A DNA stretch of 64,000 nucleotides, taken from the NCBI GenBank assembly GCA_019925095.2, contig CM034412.1:5763501-5827500 (forward strand). The letters are read 5' to 3'. This document shows, piece by piece, positions 46,204-58,900 of this stretch. Position 1 is the stretch's first letter, and every line of letters starts with the position of its first letter. A program made the translations under genes and the position numbers. This DNA comes from Dendrolimus kikuchii. Taxonomy: Eukaryota; Arthropoda; Insecta; Lepidoptera; Lasiocampidae. Below the pieces are notes generated by a model, which was given only the letters and a program-made list of their open reading frames with translations, was not told the origin of the DNA and did no database searches.

Positions 46204-49147
46204 ATGATGAGTAGATCAGCACGCTTAATTAAACTTGCAACAAAACATTATGAAGACAAGAATGGAGACAACGAAAACAGTATTGATAGAAATATTTCAC
46301 CTAATCTAGGTGAACAGGACGTAACAGGTAAATTATTTTATTATTTACAATTATGAAGTCTTAGTAGTTGGTCGAATAACATTTTTTATTGTGATATTAT
46401 TATAATATTATTATTAAATTACTTAATTGATAAAATATATTACATTTTCCGATTGATATTGTCGGATGTACCATATCCAACATTAATTACGGTCTTGTAG
46501 AATGTAAACTATGTCGGTAGTACCACATCCGACTTTCTTGTTGGTTGGAATATTTTCCCAATTTGTCGTATGTGATACTTCCTACATTGTTAATTGCCAT
46601 TTGTGATATTATATATGACGGTAGTACCACATCCGGCTTTTTTGTTTGTTCCAATATAAATCTAACTTGTTGAAAGTGGTACTTCATACAATGTTAACAA
46701 CTTTTTTGTTTTACTTTTTGTGGGATATGGTACATGTTGCATTGTTGCACGATAGATAATATATTTTATGTGACGGTTGTGGTATAAAAAAGGCTTAATT
46801 TAACAATTTTACATATTTAAATCTTGTATTTGCACTTCACTAACTTTATTTTATTGCCAAATGTGACACGGGCTTGATTTTACTGTCATATTTTCATGCT
46901 AATTAACCAAAAAACTGTTACTTAATGACAGATTATATTTTGTTTATTGCTTAAAGCTTAATTTTTTTCTTTTTTTTCCTAGTTAATAGAGAATCTCCAG
47001 CACCTAATAGTAATGAATTAATTCAGCTGCATGAGTTGCTTGGAGATGTACTTAATGAGAATGAGCCCTTCGATAACCACGAATACAATGAGCCTATTGC
47101 TTCTACCTCGTCTAATTCTGTTACACAATCCCAAAATAATATTGCTTGTGACTATGAAATTCATTTAGAAATAACTCCTATGCCATCACCTATGCATCAA
47201 ACCTGCAATGAGGCTTTCTGTGTAACCCTTATTGAAAACGAAGACCCGCCAATCTTGACTAGTGATGACTTGTATGGAAACCTGCCTACACCTTCTATGA
47301 CTTCTACCACAAGTGTTTACACACCTACCTCCACGAAAAGTGTTCAAACTCGCCAGTCCAGATTTAAAACGGATATAGGAAAGAAAAAACTTCAACATAA
47401 AGAGGATTGGGTGGTAACTAAGAGGAAAACTTTAAAGAATCAAGGAAAGGGTTTTACTAACCATAGAGGAAAACAAGTACAAGAAAAGCAGTTACAAGAA
47501 GTATGTAATGAAAAATGTCGTTTAAAATGTTCTACTAAATTTAGTGAAAGACAGCGCATGAACGTTTTTGAAAAATTTTGGAAACTTGGGGATCGTCAAA
47601 GGCAATGGGAGTTTGTGATTCAATACACAGAAAAGGTACCAAAACGCCGTCAAACTACTGAGGTAACGAAACATGACCGGCAAAATACGTTCCGCTATTT
47701 TCTTCCAAATGAGGAGAAACAAAAAACAAAAGTATGCAAGACAATGTTTATAAATACAATATCTACAGGGGAGCGAATTATATCTACGGCATGGAAAAAG
47801 TACGACGGAGAAATAAATGTAAGGGAAGATAAACGTGGTAAATATGAACACAAGAAACGAATAATAGATGATGATATGATCAGAAGCGTGTGTGATCATG
47901 TAAACTCATTTCCTTTAGTGGAATCTCACTATGTTCGACAAAATTCAAATAAATTGTACTTGGAAGGGGTGAAAAGTGCATCTCGGATGTTTTCTTTGTA
48001 TTGCGAATGGTTTGATGCTGATAAATATGGTAGCAAAGCATTAACTAAACGACAATATCGTGATATATTAAATGCTAATTTCAATATAGGCTTTCATAAA
48101 CCTAAGAAAGATCTTTATGATATTTGTCATATATATAATAATAAGAACATTCCGACAGAAGAAGAAAAGTCTGCGTTCTTAAAACATCAAACAGCTAAAA
48201 ATGTTGCGCGTCGTTTTAAAACAACAGGATAAAAATGAAGCCCAGACAAACAAAGAAATTATTGCTGCTACTTTTGATTTCGAAAAAGTTTTAATTACAC
48301 CACATGGAGACGTGAGTGTGTTTTATTATAAAAGAAAATTATCTACCCTAAATTTCACTTTATATGAGTTAGCTACAAAAGAAGCTACCTGCTTTATGTG
48401 GCATGAGGCCATCGCAAAACGTGGCGCAAATGAAGTCTCCAGTTGTATCTATCAATTCATAAAACAAAAAGCTTTACAAGGAGTGAAATCATTTAGATTC
48501 TGGTCTGATAACTGCGCCGGGCAAAATAGAAACCGAATTGTTTTTGCTCTGTACCTTTGTGAAAGAATGCTGTGAAAGAATTTGGGGTAACTATCACACA
48601 CCGATTTCTTGAGAAAGGACATACCCAGAACGAGGGGGACAGTGTACATTCCACTATTGAGCGGGCTAGTGATCGAAAGCTCATTTATGTACCAGAAGAA
48701 TGGTATTGCCTCGTTCGTTGGGCTAAAGCTGAAGGTAAACCTTATATAGTAAAAGAAATGACAACTTCTGATATACTTGATTTTAAGTCTTTGTTAAGTA
48801 ATAAAAATTGGAACAAAAACACAGACAATGAGGAAATACAGTGGACTCGTTTGAGAGAGGTAAAAGTACATGCACAGCACTATGATAGGATAGAATATAA
48901 ATATAATTTTGAAGATGAACCAAAAACTGTAATCGTTTTGAGATCTGGTAACAGAAGTACAAACAGACTGTCTCGTGATTTTCAAATCAAGCAAGCCTAT
49001 AATGGAGATCTTCTTATCAGTCGTGATAAACATAAAGATTTAATGAATTTGTGTCAAAATGGAATAATTCCGGAGAAATACCATAGCTTTTATGAAAACT
49101 TAAAATTTTGTAACAATGCTCAAGAGATACTTTCAGAAGATGACTGA
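46204..49147 (+). pseudogene. Transposase-like gene of an unnamed eukaryotic family (SDNCAGQN type), two exons, two frame breaks
   Basis: Exon 1 is 46204-46327 (MMSRSARLIKLATKHYED), then a GT-AG intron 46328-46982 with a strong pyrimidine tract, then exon 2 from 46983 in phase. Exon 2 reads openly to about 48230, shifts frame, reads to about 48572, shifts again, and stops at 49145-49147 (about 670 codons in all). In order: a serine/threonine-rich acidic N-terminus; a cysteine cluster CNEKCRLKC; a helical region NVFEKFWKLGDRQRQWEF; VCKTMFINTISTGERII; HKPKKDLYDIC; then FDFEKVL, SDNCAGQNRNR and HRFLEKGHTQNEGDSVHS. The last three resemble the spaced acidic residues of an RNase-H-like transposase core (inference). 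The family is recalled as widespread uncharacterised insect and marine-animal proteins (DUF7869-like); no formal superfamily is asserted. One base of adjustment at each break restores the frame, so the copy is recently dead or carries sequence errors. Confidence 0.65.
46461..46792 (+). repeat. 52-bp-period array of a 21-bp near-palindrome in the transposase-like gene's intron
   Basis: Motif copies start at 46461, 46513, 46565, 46617, 46669, 46720 and (weak) 46772. Steps are 52, 52, 52, 52, 51 and 52 bp. The best copy (46513-46533) is a 21-mer with GTCGG/CCGAC arms around TAGTACCACAT. Copies 46513 and 46617 read in one direction; 46565 and 46669 read as its reverse complement (17 and 15 of 21 matching), while 46461 is a hybrid closer to the 46513 orientation. 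The 31-bp spacers are AT-rich and more variable. 52 bp is about five helical turns, so all motifs would face one side of the DNA. Confidence 0.8.
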
Positions 49148-49619
49148 TTAATATTAAAGACTGATTTTAATATGAATGAAACATTTTGTTGTTCTTTAAA
49201 TTTTTTAATTACTGTAGTAAAATGATTGTGATTGTTGATGTTTAAGAGAGATTATTTTGTGAACTGTTTTGTTTTGAGAGTAACAGCGTATTTTTTTTTG
49301 TTTTTGTTGATTTTTAGAAAACCTTTTCCAAGATAATTATTAAGAATATTTTCTATTTTTGTAAGAAAGCAATTACTAAGACTGATTATCTAAGCCAATG
49401 AAACCTGAAATGTGATTATTAAGTGCCATTCATACAGGCAGACTTTATAATTAATACTTTTACAAATTTTATGATAAAGATTGTTTTCATTTTGTTCCTA
49501 AATTGTCAATTATGTTTGATTGTTTGTTATTTGTGAAACAAATTTATTAAAAAATGTGTTTAATTTATAATATCAATTTAGATACGACATAAACTTAAAC
49601 AGGATTTACTAATAACAAT

Positions 49620-49692
49620 GTTGTATGTGGAACTTCTTACAAAGAATAAATATGTTTGTCCATGTAACTTTGTTGGATGTGACAGATCCGAC
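49620..49692 (+). repeat. Two further copies of the 21-bp motif, 52 bp apart, 3' of the transposase-like gene
   Basis: GTTGTATGTGGAACTTC at 49620 and GTTGGATGTGACAGATCCG at 49672 match the intron motif in 15 of 21 positions each and keep the same 52-bp spacing. They lie 470-540 bp after the stop. An AATAAA lies between them at 49645. Confidence 0.65.
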
Positions 49693-50487
49693 AAATCATG
49701 ATGAGCCATGTACGGATAACAAAGCCATTACTAGCTTTTCAAATGTTTAGATAAGTAATAATGTTATTTAATTGCATTGCAAATAAGCTCTCGAACATAT
49801 ATTAATAAATAATATTTTTTTTGAAATTTTAATTCTTGTAGTAAAAAAAATATAAGCAATTCAAACTTCGGAGCGCTCTCCTGTAAAGTTGCTGATTAAA
49901 TTCATAACACATTCATAGCACATGTAGTAATTTTAATTCGCAATAAAATGTCTGTACAGTTATTAGTACATATTTATAAGTCTTTTAATTACCAATACTA
50001 ATGTAATAATTCTAAAAAAACTATTCATAATGGCAAATTATTTTTGTGTTACATATCATGTTCACGAAGGTTATTAGATGACTATTTATAACCCAAAGAT
50101 TATCTTGCGCTAAAAGTCAGTGAAATCATTTGTAATAGTAGACTTGGAACGATTCGATAGGTTCATATTGGGTAGTAGGCTTTATGTATAATCCAAAGTT
50201 TATATCAGTAGTAGGAACTGCGGGGTAGGTACACGGGATAGTTTAATGCAGGGACTTAAGAGCAACTAAACCACTTGAAAAGGGCTATTATAGAAATAAA
50301 AATATTCATATCCAAAAGTTTTTATTCAAACTAGTTCAGTTTGATTATTTTCTGAACTAAAATTTGTTTTTTATCATATTAATATATTAAATTATTTCTT
50401 TATTAGAAATTAATGAAGATGCAGCTAACAGAATATAGACAAAATTAATATCTTAATTCTGACAATAAAGATTTATCTATAATATTA

Positions 50488-50690
50488 CTAGCGGCCCGGC
50501 GTGGATTCACCCGTGGTCTGTCCCGCTCCCGTGGTATAAAGCGTCATGTTATATAGCCTATAACACTCTCTGTTAACATAGCTTTCTAACAGTAAAATAA
50601 TTTTTAAAATCGGTTTAGTAGATCCCGAGATTACCTCCTATAACGTCACAAACGTACAAACTTTACCTCTTTATAATATTAGTACAGATA
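50488..50690 (-). mobile_element. Helitron-like terminal fragment
   Basis: CTAGCGGCCCGGCGTGGATT at the end, then AAAATCGGTTTAGTAGATCC and CGTACAAACTTTACCTCTTT, typical interior sequence. A related trace at 52770-53310 precedes the NDOR1 exon. Confidence 0.5.
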
Positions 50691-53338
50691 ACTCCAACCG
50701 AAGTATCTGCTTTAAACAATATTCAGTTTTTTTTTTCATCCTCTTTGACGATATTTGTGGCACGCATTCTGTCAATTCTATGTCAAACGTCATAAGGTTA
50801 CATTAAAAAGTTTATAATGTCCAAAGCGCTAAGGTTAGATTAGAAATAATTTTATATGATGGTTAAGTATTCTTAAATTTTCTAATTATCCTTCACACAA
50901 CTTACATCTTATCGGTCACGATCATATATAATTATTTTAGGTACTTTATTTCAATACAATTGTGCCGTTGATAAGAAAATATAAAAAATATAGTGTAAAA
51001 ATATCTCCGAAAATGATTCAAAATACTTCCTTTCAAAATCCATCTCTTTGTCCAACAATATGCTACAATCGGATCCGTAGGAAGTCTAAAACGTCATATA
51101 AACTAGTTTAAGAAAACCGGAGACACAAACATTACGTCTGTTTTCTATAGATTTTTTCAATTATTCATATTTCATAAATAAAAAAAAAATCGTAACAAAA
51201 GTCCCCAAATTTTGGAAAATAAGTCACACTTCTCACCTGATAACATCAATCAATTAAATAACCTTGAAAATATCGAAATTAAATTTCACGTTTTTACAAA
51301 GAAATCATGAGAAAAGTGTTAAGTTTTCCGATTACATGACATCTCATCCTTATCCTTTCCCGTTTTAAAATAGTTCTGACACATTTTAATAGCGCAGGCC
51401 GGCATAATTATTTTTTTTGCGAGAGCTCTAACCAGTAAAGTAATCGAAACGACACTAACAGGCGTGGGAAGCCACTGAAGCCAGTGCACCAACTTTGGTG
51501 CACTGTTTTTGGGCCGTTTTTGTGCAATTGATGCGTGATCTAGACGTTTATATGATCTAAGATGAGACCATTGTGTTTTATATAGATTTTTGCTCTTTTA
51601 TATTGGCATTATTGACACAATTTGAATAAAATTAATTGTTCTTATTTATATATAATTATTCTTATGTTTTAAAGTTGGTACATGAAAAGGATCCACCTTA
51701 GCCTTCATGGTTTTTTTTAAACCACCCGAAGTTAATTATATATCTCAAATAATAAATAAATGTGCCATATAACTATACCCCACCATCTGTTTTACATACA
51801 ATCTAAAAGGGAGATCAATAATCTTAGGTATAAATATTTTACCTTAAAATTAAATGTATTAAATGTGTAATAATTGAATGCTTATGCTTAATGATCTCAA
51901 TTATTTAGTTATTTACAAATAACTAATGACTACATTAAAAAACAAAAAACCTCATTAGCAATTACTAATTGCATATAATAAACTTTTGGAGTCATGTAGT
52001 GTGTCACTGTGTTGATTGTTCCTTTGGTATGATGTTATCTTCTCTATTATATAAATTTGGGTGTATAGTATCTTGTTCCTCAAGGACATGTAGAAAGTAA
52101 ATATGAATGTGGGGTCAGACTGAAAATTACATACAAGTACTACTAACTTACTCACATCTAGGCCAAGCCCCACCCACAGAAACCTTTAATCACAGTGTGA
52201 AAGAATAAGACTCTTTTGGGTAGCCAATCAAAGAATTAACAGTGACATACAATCTGCTCTAATAAAATTGAATTCACCTGGCTGTGATTTCAAATGCTGC
52301 TATTTATCCTAATCATAATAATAATATACAGAATTTTTGTCAGTCAGTCCATCTGAAAGTTTGATGTGCAAAGGATCCACAATGATTCTGCAGATTTCAA
52401 TTATTTATTGGATTATGACAAATATTGTGAATTTTATTTTATTTTAATATCTTGCAAGGTTCAGAGGACATAAAATTAAAATTGAAGTCTTGCATTAACA
52501 AGTGATGGATAAACTTGTTAAACATTATGTGATACAATAGAAGTTCATGTGGGCTTAGTTGAAAAGTGTTATCTTCTAAACCACCTTACATTAATAAGTA
52601 AAAAAATTAAATAATTTTGCCAAGTCCTTCCAGATTTAAATAATAGTATTTCATTTTATGTATTTATCTTTACATATTATAAAATAAAATTGCTATGCAA
52701 CAGATATTTAAGCAGTTTTCACTATCAGTTTGATAATTTTTCAAGGAAGATATATATATACTAGCTTTAGCCCACAACTTCACTTGTGATATATAAATCC
52801 TTGTTATGTTATTATGAAAGTTAAATAGAGTTACTTACTAGGGTTTCAGCTGTGGCTATGCCGCAGGAATATCTCTGGTTTGTAAATATGAAAAAAAATC
52901 TGCCAAATCCTACAAGCCACAAATAATTGTATTTTATTTTATGTATTTATAAATAACTAGGGGTTTCAGCAGACATTGCTCTATCCTAAATATATAAAAA
53001 TCTAGAACCTAATTGCACCACCACCACCACCAAGTCTAATTGTGTATCTAAACCATCCCCAGACCCAATCAAACTCTATTTTTTTGCACCTTGGGTTAAT
53101 TTATTGAAGAGAAAGAGATATTTATTTATTGTACACCATTACAGAAGTTTTAATAGGGATCCCTAATTTTTCTAGTAATAAATAAGCCTATATTAATCTG
53201 GGATAATGTAGCATTCTAATAGTGAAAGAATTTTTGAAATCGGTCCAGTAGTTTTTGAGTTTATTAGTTATCAACATACAGAAATACAAATCTTTCCTCT
53301 TTATAATATTATAAATTAGTATAAAAAATTTGTTTCAG
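50690..53338. other. NDOR1 upstream intron
   Basis: No flavodoxin-domain exon (no GSQTGTA- or TTGQG-like motif) was found by eye on the plus strand. AT-rich with Helitron-like traces near 52770 and 53240. Confidence 0.4.
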
Positions 53339-53625
53339 GTTTGTGTGACTACCAGCATGACTTAGGCCATGATGCAGTTATGGGTCCTTGGTTGAAACAA
53401 TACTTCAGCAAATTAAAAGATTACTTTCCTGACTTACAGATAAACAATATAAGTAGAAACTTTGTACCTAGATGGAAAGTAAAATTATTGAAAAATAAAT
53501 TAACAGTTCATACAAAGAAGAATGATGATATATATTTTTGTAAACAGAGAAATTATAATTTTTGTCAAGCTGTTTTGTTTAATGTTGAAAGCAATATTAG
53601 GACTACGAGTGTAGATCACTTCCAG
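53339..53625 (+). CDS. NDOR1: NDOR1 exon: end of flavodoxin domain and linker
   Basis: 287 bp after tttcag. The first two bases complete a glycine codon, then 95 codons run to DHFQ before gtatac. The stretch after WLKQYFSKL is lysine- and asparagine-rich and corresponds to the variable linker between FMN and FAD domains. Confidence 0.82.
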
Positions 53626-55068
53626 GTATACTTTGTTATTTTTTTACATTTTACTTTCATATATTTCTTGCTTGTTACATCATAAAATGTGGTCTCCAGT
53701 TTTTGCCAGCTAATCAGGTACATATCTATCCGTGCAGGAACAGAGAAAGAATACAATTTTCTGCGGCCGGGCGGCCTGTTGTAAGAGGCGACTTAACAAC
53801 CTACAGCCAGGTGGTAGGGCATTTGCCCGACTGGATGGCTACCACCCCTGCTCTAAAGTATGTCGTCATAACAACCTTGAGTAGTGTTCCAGCATTAGTG
53901 ACCAGGTTCCAGTCTCCCTTAAGCGAGCAGCAGCGCATTTGTAGCAACTTTGGTGTTGCAAATGTCCATAGGCGATGGTATCCGCTTTCCATCAAGTTGG
54001 CCGTCTGCCTGTCTGCTGATCTGCAATAAGAAAATAAATAAAAACATCGGCCAAAAATTGCAGGAAAGACATTTTTCATTTTTACATTATTTTGAATTCT
54101 TACAATGTAGTGTATTTGTTGCAGTCTCGTGCTTGTAAGAAACCTATTTTGCTCATAGAATAGCGTTTTTGAATGTGATTTTTTTTATGTCAGTTTCAGT
54201 TTGTTTTTTTTTGTCGTGTGAAAAATATTGACAGAAATACGTGAATTCATTTTAATTGTGTTTATTAGGTTGAAATAATAGTAAATTAACACAAAACCAG
54301 AGTATTTATTTATTAAAACCACAGGATTTATCCTCACCAACCACAACAGAATTGATTTAGCCATATAAAAACCTACTTATAAATTACCTATGGCTGGTTC
54401 CTCTATATCTTAATATTCATTTACTTGCCTTAATGTAAGTTAAATTTTGACATCACATGTATAAAGCTTATGTCAAATTTTAACCGATAATAAGGTAAAT
54501 CAACAGTCTGTAAAATATAGGAACCGGCTATTAGTCAATTTATGCAATAGTATAACAAATTAGTTTCTTATATCTAACCCTATGGAATCTATGGAAATAT
54601 TGTAATATTACCAAATATTTATTTTTAAGTGAATAGGTTAGAAAAACAATTCAATTTTGATCTACTGTATCATTTTAGCCACTCATCAATAAAATTGAAG
54701 TTAATCATTAGAGACCAACTGTATGATATTGTAGACACTCTGGCCCATGTTTAATGAAAAAGATCAATTTAAAAAAATATAAAGGATGATGCAGCTTTGA
54801 CTAAATGAGAATTTATTAGTAAAAAATAAAAGTTATGCTGCATAATATTAGTGATGTGTCAATACTATTAACATTATTTTTCAGGATGTAAGCCTGATTA
54901 AACTAAGTAATAAAACAGAAATTCCATTAAATTATGACCCAGGTGATGTGTTCAATATTCGTCCACGGAACTCTGAAGAAGATATTGAAGATCTTTTTAA
55001 CATATTTGACTCCCATGGGATTGATATCAAACCTCATTACAGATTGTTGGTAGAAGAATGCCATGAAG
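53339..55068 (+). CDS. NDOR1: NADPH-dependent diflavin oxidoreductase 1, partial (two internal exons)
   Basis: NDOR1 (yeast Tah18) passes electrons from NADPH through FAD and FMN to the Fe-S protein CIAPIN1 (anamorsin) in cytosolic Fe-S cluster assembly. Exons 53339-53625 and 54885-55068 join in phase with AG/GT borders. The first starts one residue before LCDYQHDLGHDAV, the end of the flavodoxin domain (family LGDDQHDLG), and ends DHFQ. The second continues DVSLIKL and DPGDVFNIRPRNSEEDIED, matching the start of the FAD-binding domain (human SHFQDVRLIEF, AGDVVLIQPSN). No stop or frame break is seen in 157 codons. The N-terminal FMN-binding exons and the whole NADPH-binding half were not found. 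IMP4 starts only 680 bp after the last exon, so NDOR1 is either split around a nested IMP4 or is a surviving fragment. Confidence 0.82.
53730..54035 (+). mobile_element. Retroposon A copy in the NDOR1 intron, sense
   Basis: Near full length: TTTCTGCGGCCGGGCGGCCT through CATAGGCGATGGTATCCGCT to TGCAATAAGAAAATAAATAA. Lies 105 bp after the exon donor. Confidence 0.78.
54385..54540. mobile_element. GGCCGGTTCC MITE copy
   Basis: GGCTGGTTCCTCTATATCTT is mirrored by AAATATAGGAACCGGCTATT; internal AAGCTTATGTCAAATTTTAA as in copies at 60415 and 62670. Confidence 0.65.
54885..55068 (+). CDS. NDOR1: NDOR1 exon: start of FAD-binding domain
   Basis: 184 bp after tttttcag, ending HYRLLVEECHE plus one base before gtatat. 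Read-through past this donor would add about 12 residues and then stop, so a truncated product is possible if splicing fails. An AATAAA lies near 55391. Confidence 0.8.
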
Positions 55069-55747
55069 GTATATATGACAGTTTTTATTCAAAATATTTT
55101 ATGTAATAATATATTGTAATTATTTTATATACTTTGGGTAATAATTTGTGATAGAAAGCTATCCGGTTTTCAACATTTTTCGTCATTTTTAAATTATTGT
55201 GATGGCATTGTTCGAATATTGATAAAACCACTTAGGATGTCTTTTGTCTCATGGGTCTGGGTAACGATTCTAAAACATACTGTTTTGTTTACAGTGAATA
55301 GTAGTTGTTGGATGATAGTTGGTATAGCTCAGCTGTTTAGTGAACTACAACTTTCGTGTTCTCCAAAGCATCAGTTCGGAAATTGATATTCAATAAATTC
55401 TTGCCTCTAACTAAATACGCAAGCTCTGTAAAGTCATATTTTAAAAAGAAATTCTGTATTTGACTTTTTTTTATTTTGGCTCTAACGCCTACGGCATTGA
55501 TTTTGCCAACGTCGCCGTAATTTATATGCGAAAAATGACAGGTAAACTAATTTTGTATTTATAACGTGTGTAACGGAGCGTAATTATAAATGTCAGTGTC
55601 ATATTCTTTTGGTATGTCAAGTCAAGATAATTGTCAGATTTCATTTTGCGGTGCGTGCTGTTTTCATATGTTTTGGATTTCGTGGTTAAGGTTGACTAAA
55701 AATACTGGTGTTTCTTTATTAAAAACATTCATTTTGTTATAAACAAG

Positions 55748-55934
55748 ATGTTGAGACGGCAGGCGCGTTTGCGCCGAGAATACTTATATAGGAAATCTAC
55801 AGAAAATAAGCAAAAAAGTATACAAGCAAAAAAAGACCAACTGAAGCGAAGCTTAGAAGAAAACATTCCTATTCACGGTGATTTGAGAAAAGAAGCAATA
55901 GCGTTACAAAAGAGGATAGAATTTGAAGATAAAG
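55748..55934 (+). CDS. IMP4: IMP4 exon 1
   Basis: 187 bp from the ATG; a basic coiled-coil-like N-terminus (REYLYRKSTENKQKS, LKRSLEENIPIHGDLRKEA) ending EDK plus one base before GTAAGT. Confidence 0.94.
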
Positions 55935-58900
55935 GTAAGTTATTTATACCTAATTCTTTATAAGTTTGGTATTTTATATAAAACATACATTTATAACCTA
56001 TGTGTTATTGTTAAATTAGTGTAGTAGGTAGTAAACGGATGGGACATTTTGACTAATTGCTTCTAGATTTAAGAAGCAATTAGTCAAAATGTTCCATAAG
56101 AAATGCTAACTTGAATTCTGTGAATTTAATATAAAATTGAATTTCAATTAAAACCTTAATTATATATTCAATCTTTAAAATCTTTGCATTTTGCCTTTGG
56201 ATGAATATGTTTATTAGAAATGGAAGCTAGATGAATCTTAAAAAAAGGGAGATAGCATTCTGCTGCTCCTGCTACATAGCCATTAAATCTGCTCATAATT
56301 GCAAAAAATATTTTAAACAATAAAATAGTCACATAAATATTTGATTAGTTCCAATTTAATATATGGATGATTTGAAATTGTATGAAACATGAATACAATA
56401 ATTTCAGGTCCTGAAAAAGCAGCGACAATAGGTGGATTCAGTGGTGGAGCAAACACCCTCAATTCCCAGGATGATGAGTATAGATATGCTGGTGTGGAGG
56501 ATCCAAAGATAATGATCACCACATCAAGAGAACCGAGTGCTAGGCTCAAGATGTTTGTTAAAGAGTTGAGGTAATTTTTTCATTTGTTTGCATCTTAGCC
56601 CAGCTAGTTTAAAATAATATTATTTTATTTTAAATTAGCTGTGCCTGCTACTTTATGAGGAATTTGAGCTTTATAGTTACATTTTCTACACCGACTAGTA
56701 ATGTGGGAAACAAAACATTGAGCCATGGCACCTGCTCCAAATTCTGGTGACAAAAGTAGACTCAAGCAATGCTGGTTTGATATATAAGGATAAATGGAAA
56801 GCAGACCTGGTTGGCGAGGCAGACACCCTAAACTCAACCAGCATTTAATGATAGGATGATGGACCTATATTCTAAACTTAACAAGATATTAAAATGATAC
56901 ATATATGAAAAATTAAAATAAAATTTCTTCTTTAATCCCTACAATTTTTATTGAAATCTGTTGAGCTGTTTAGTAACTTATTCTAGTGTTCTAGACAAAC
57001 TTTCAGACAGACAAAACTTCTAAAAACTGTAATTTATGTTTAGGTGTCATATAATATAAATAGTAGTTTTCATTTAAATCTTGGTATTTATTATGAAATC
57101 ATAGTCATACACTTCAATTTTATTAATATAAACTAAGACTTCCGAGGGCTTCACACTCATTTATAGTTAAAAACATTATCAATTAAAAGTATCTTAATTA
57201 CATACACACATAAAGTTTAATGATTGTCACTTCACTGACAATGAACTGAAGCAGCAACAAATAAACTCTCAAGTATCCAAATAAAGTTATTTCTTTATTA
57301 TTTATTTTGATGCATTTTTTAAATTCTTAAATGTGTGAAAACTGCACATAATTAATATAAGGGTGTGGTAACTTAACGGTTAATGATTTGGTGACCCAAA
57401 CCCAAAGACAACTGGTTCAAATTTAGGCTGGAATACATGCAGAATTTAGGTAGTTTTCTGACCTAATGTGCTATTGTTACAATTACTACAAGCTGATGGT
57501 GACGGAAGCATACCCTGGGTATCGGAGTGGACACTGAATGCAACTGCGATTTAACACTCAGGTGATGATGGTGAAGGAAAACATCACTATGAAACTTGCA
57601 CATTGATATAACTAATATATCAAACCCACCAATCCACCTTGGACAAGGGTGGTGGCTATACTATTCATATACACACATTATAGTTATATATTTAGTATTA
57701 AAATGCTCATAATTATATTTTCAGATTGATATTCCCAAACAGTCAGCGCATGAACCGAGGTGGGTATGAAATGTCCCAACTTATACATGCATGCAGGGCT
57801 AATGAAGTCACAGATTTCATCGTTGTCCATGAACACAGGGGTGTTCCAGATAGTTTGGTAAGGATCTATATTGTGATTCTTTTAACAAAATAGAATGATA
57901 TCTTTTTGTGCTATCTCTATCTGGTGATCCAAATTAGTTGTATCTAATTTAAAAATGTTCATTCAAATTGTATAGGCCTGAGCCTGTTGAGACTCCGGTT
58001 GTGAATTTGTGGACTGTACTTTGATTGATGCTTGAAAAATAATGAACGGTTTATATATATATGGTTTTATTGCTCGACTGTTATTACAATTTCATATGTA
58101 TATGGTGCGCGCGCGTTGACATGAGAGGGTCCTTAGCAAAAGTGCTCTTATGATATGTGTGACACCGGCCAATGCGCCGCGTCCTCCCCGCCGCAGCTGC
58201 CGCCCCGCGCCAACCGCTCCAGTTGCTGGCTGCAGCCGTAACACAAATATATCCCTTGCTGTTCTTATCTAAAGTGCTCCTTCCTGCTCTTTGTGTCAGA
58301 TCACCTCGTAGTTGGCATAACTATAATAATCATGAAATAAAAAGCCCGATTTGACACTTAAGAATGTCTAATAAATGAAATCAACAAAACTAAAAGCCAA
58401 TAACAATAAATTTATTTAGTTGATAATATACATATTTTTTTTACTGGTGCATTATGTACTGTTATAAAGTATAATTCAATTATTAATTATTTCCTCCAAA
58501 TAACATGAAATTTTTATTAATTCTGTTATGTCATATTAATCTATGACGAAGTCTCGAAAACAGTTATTTTGTTCTAAGGCATCTTATTTTTAATTTTAGT
58601 GTTGGTACCAAAGGGTTATTGCAGTTCATTAAATCAATTAGATTCAAGAAAAAACTATATAATTATTCCAAAACCTTACTTTATTTATATATTTATACTA
58701 TAATCATACTAAATAATTGTTCATATAATGTATGAACAGTTATTATGTATTGAAAATAAAATACGATTGAATAAATATATTTTATACAGGGGAAATCATA
58801 AAAATTTCAAAAGTATAATTATGTTGCATGATAAATGCATGCATGCGGTATGCGAAACTTTCGCATACCACATGTGCGCTCCATATAGTTTTTGTGAGAT

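Noticed and set aside
46461..46792. CRISPR-like array
   Set aside because: Regular spacing but the repeats are degenerate and partly inverted, spacers are AT-rich and related to each other, and the context is a eukaryotic intron.
47186..49033. Minus-strand open frames inside the transposase-like gene
   Set aside because: Shadows of the coding strand; no family resemblance.
55315..55390. tRNA-like A box upstream of IMP4
   Set aside because: No B box at the right distance and no cloverleaf.
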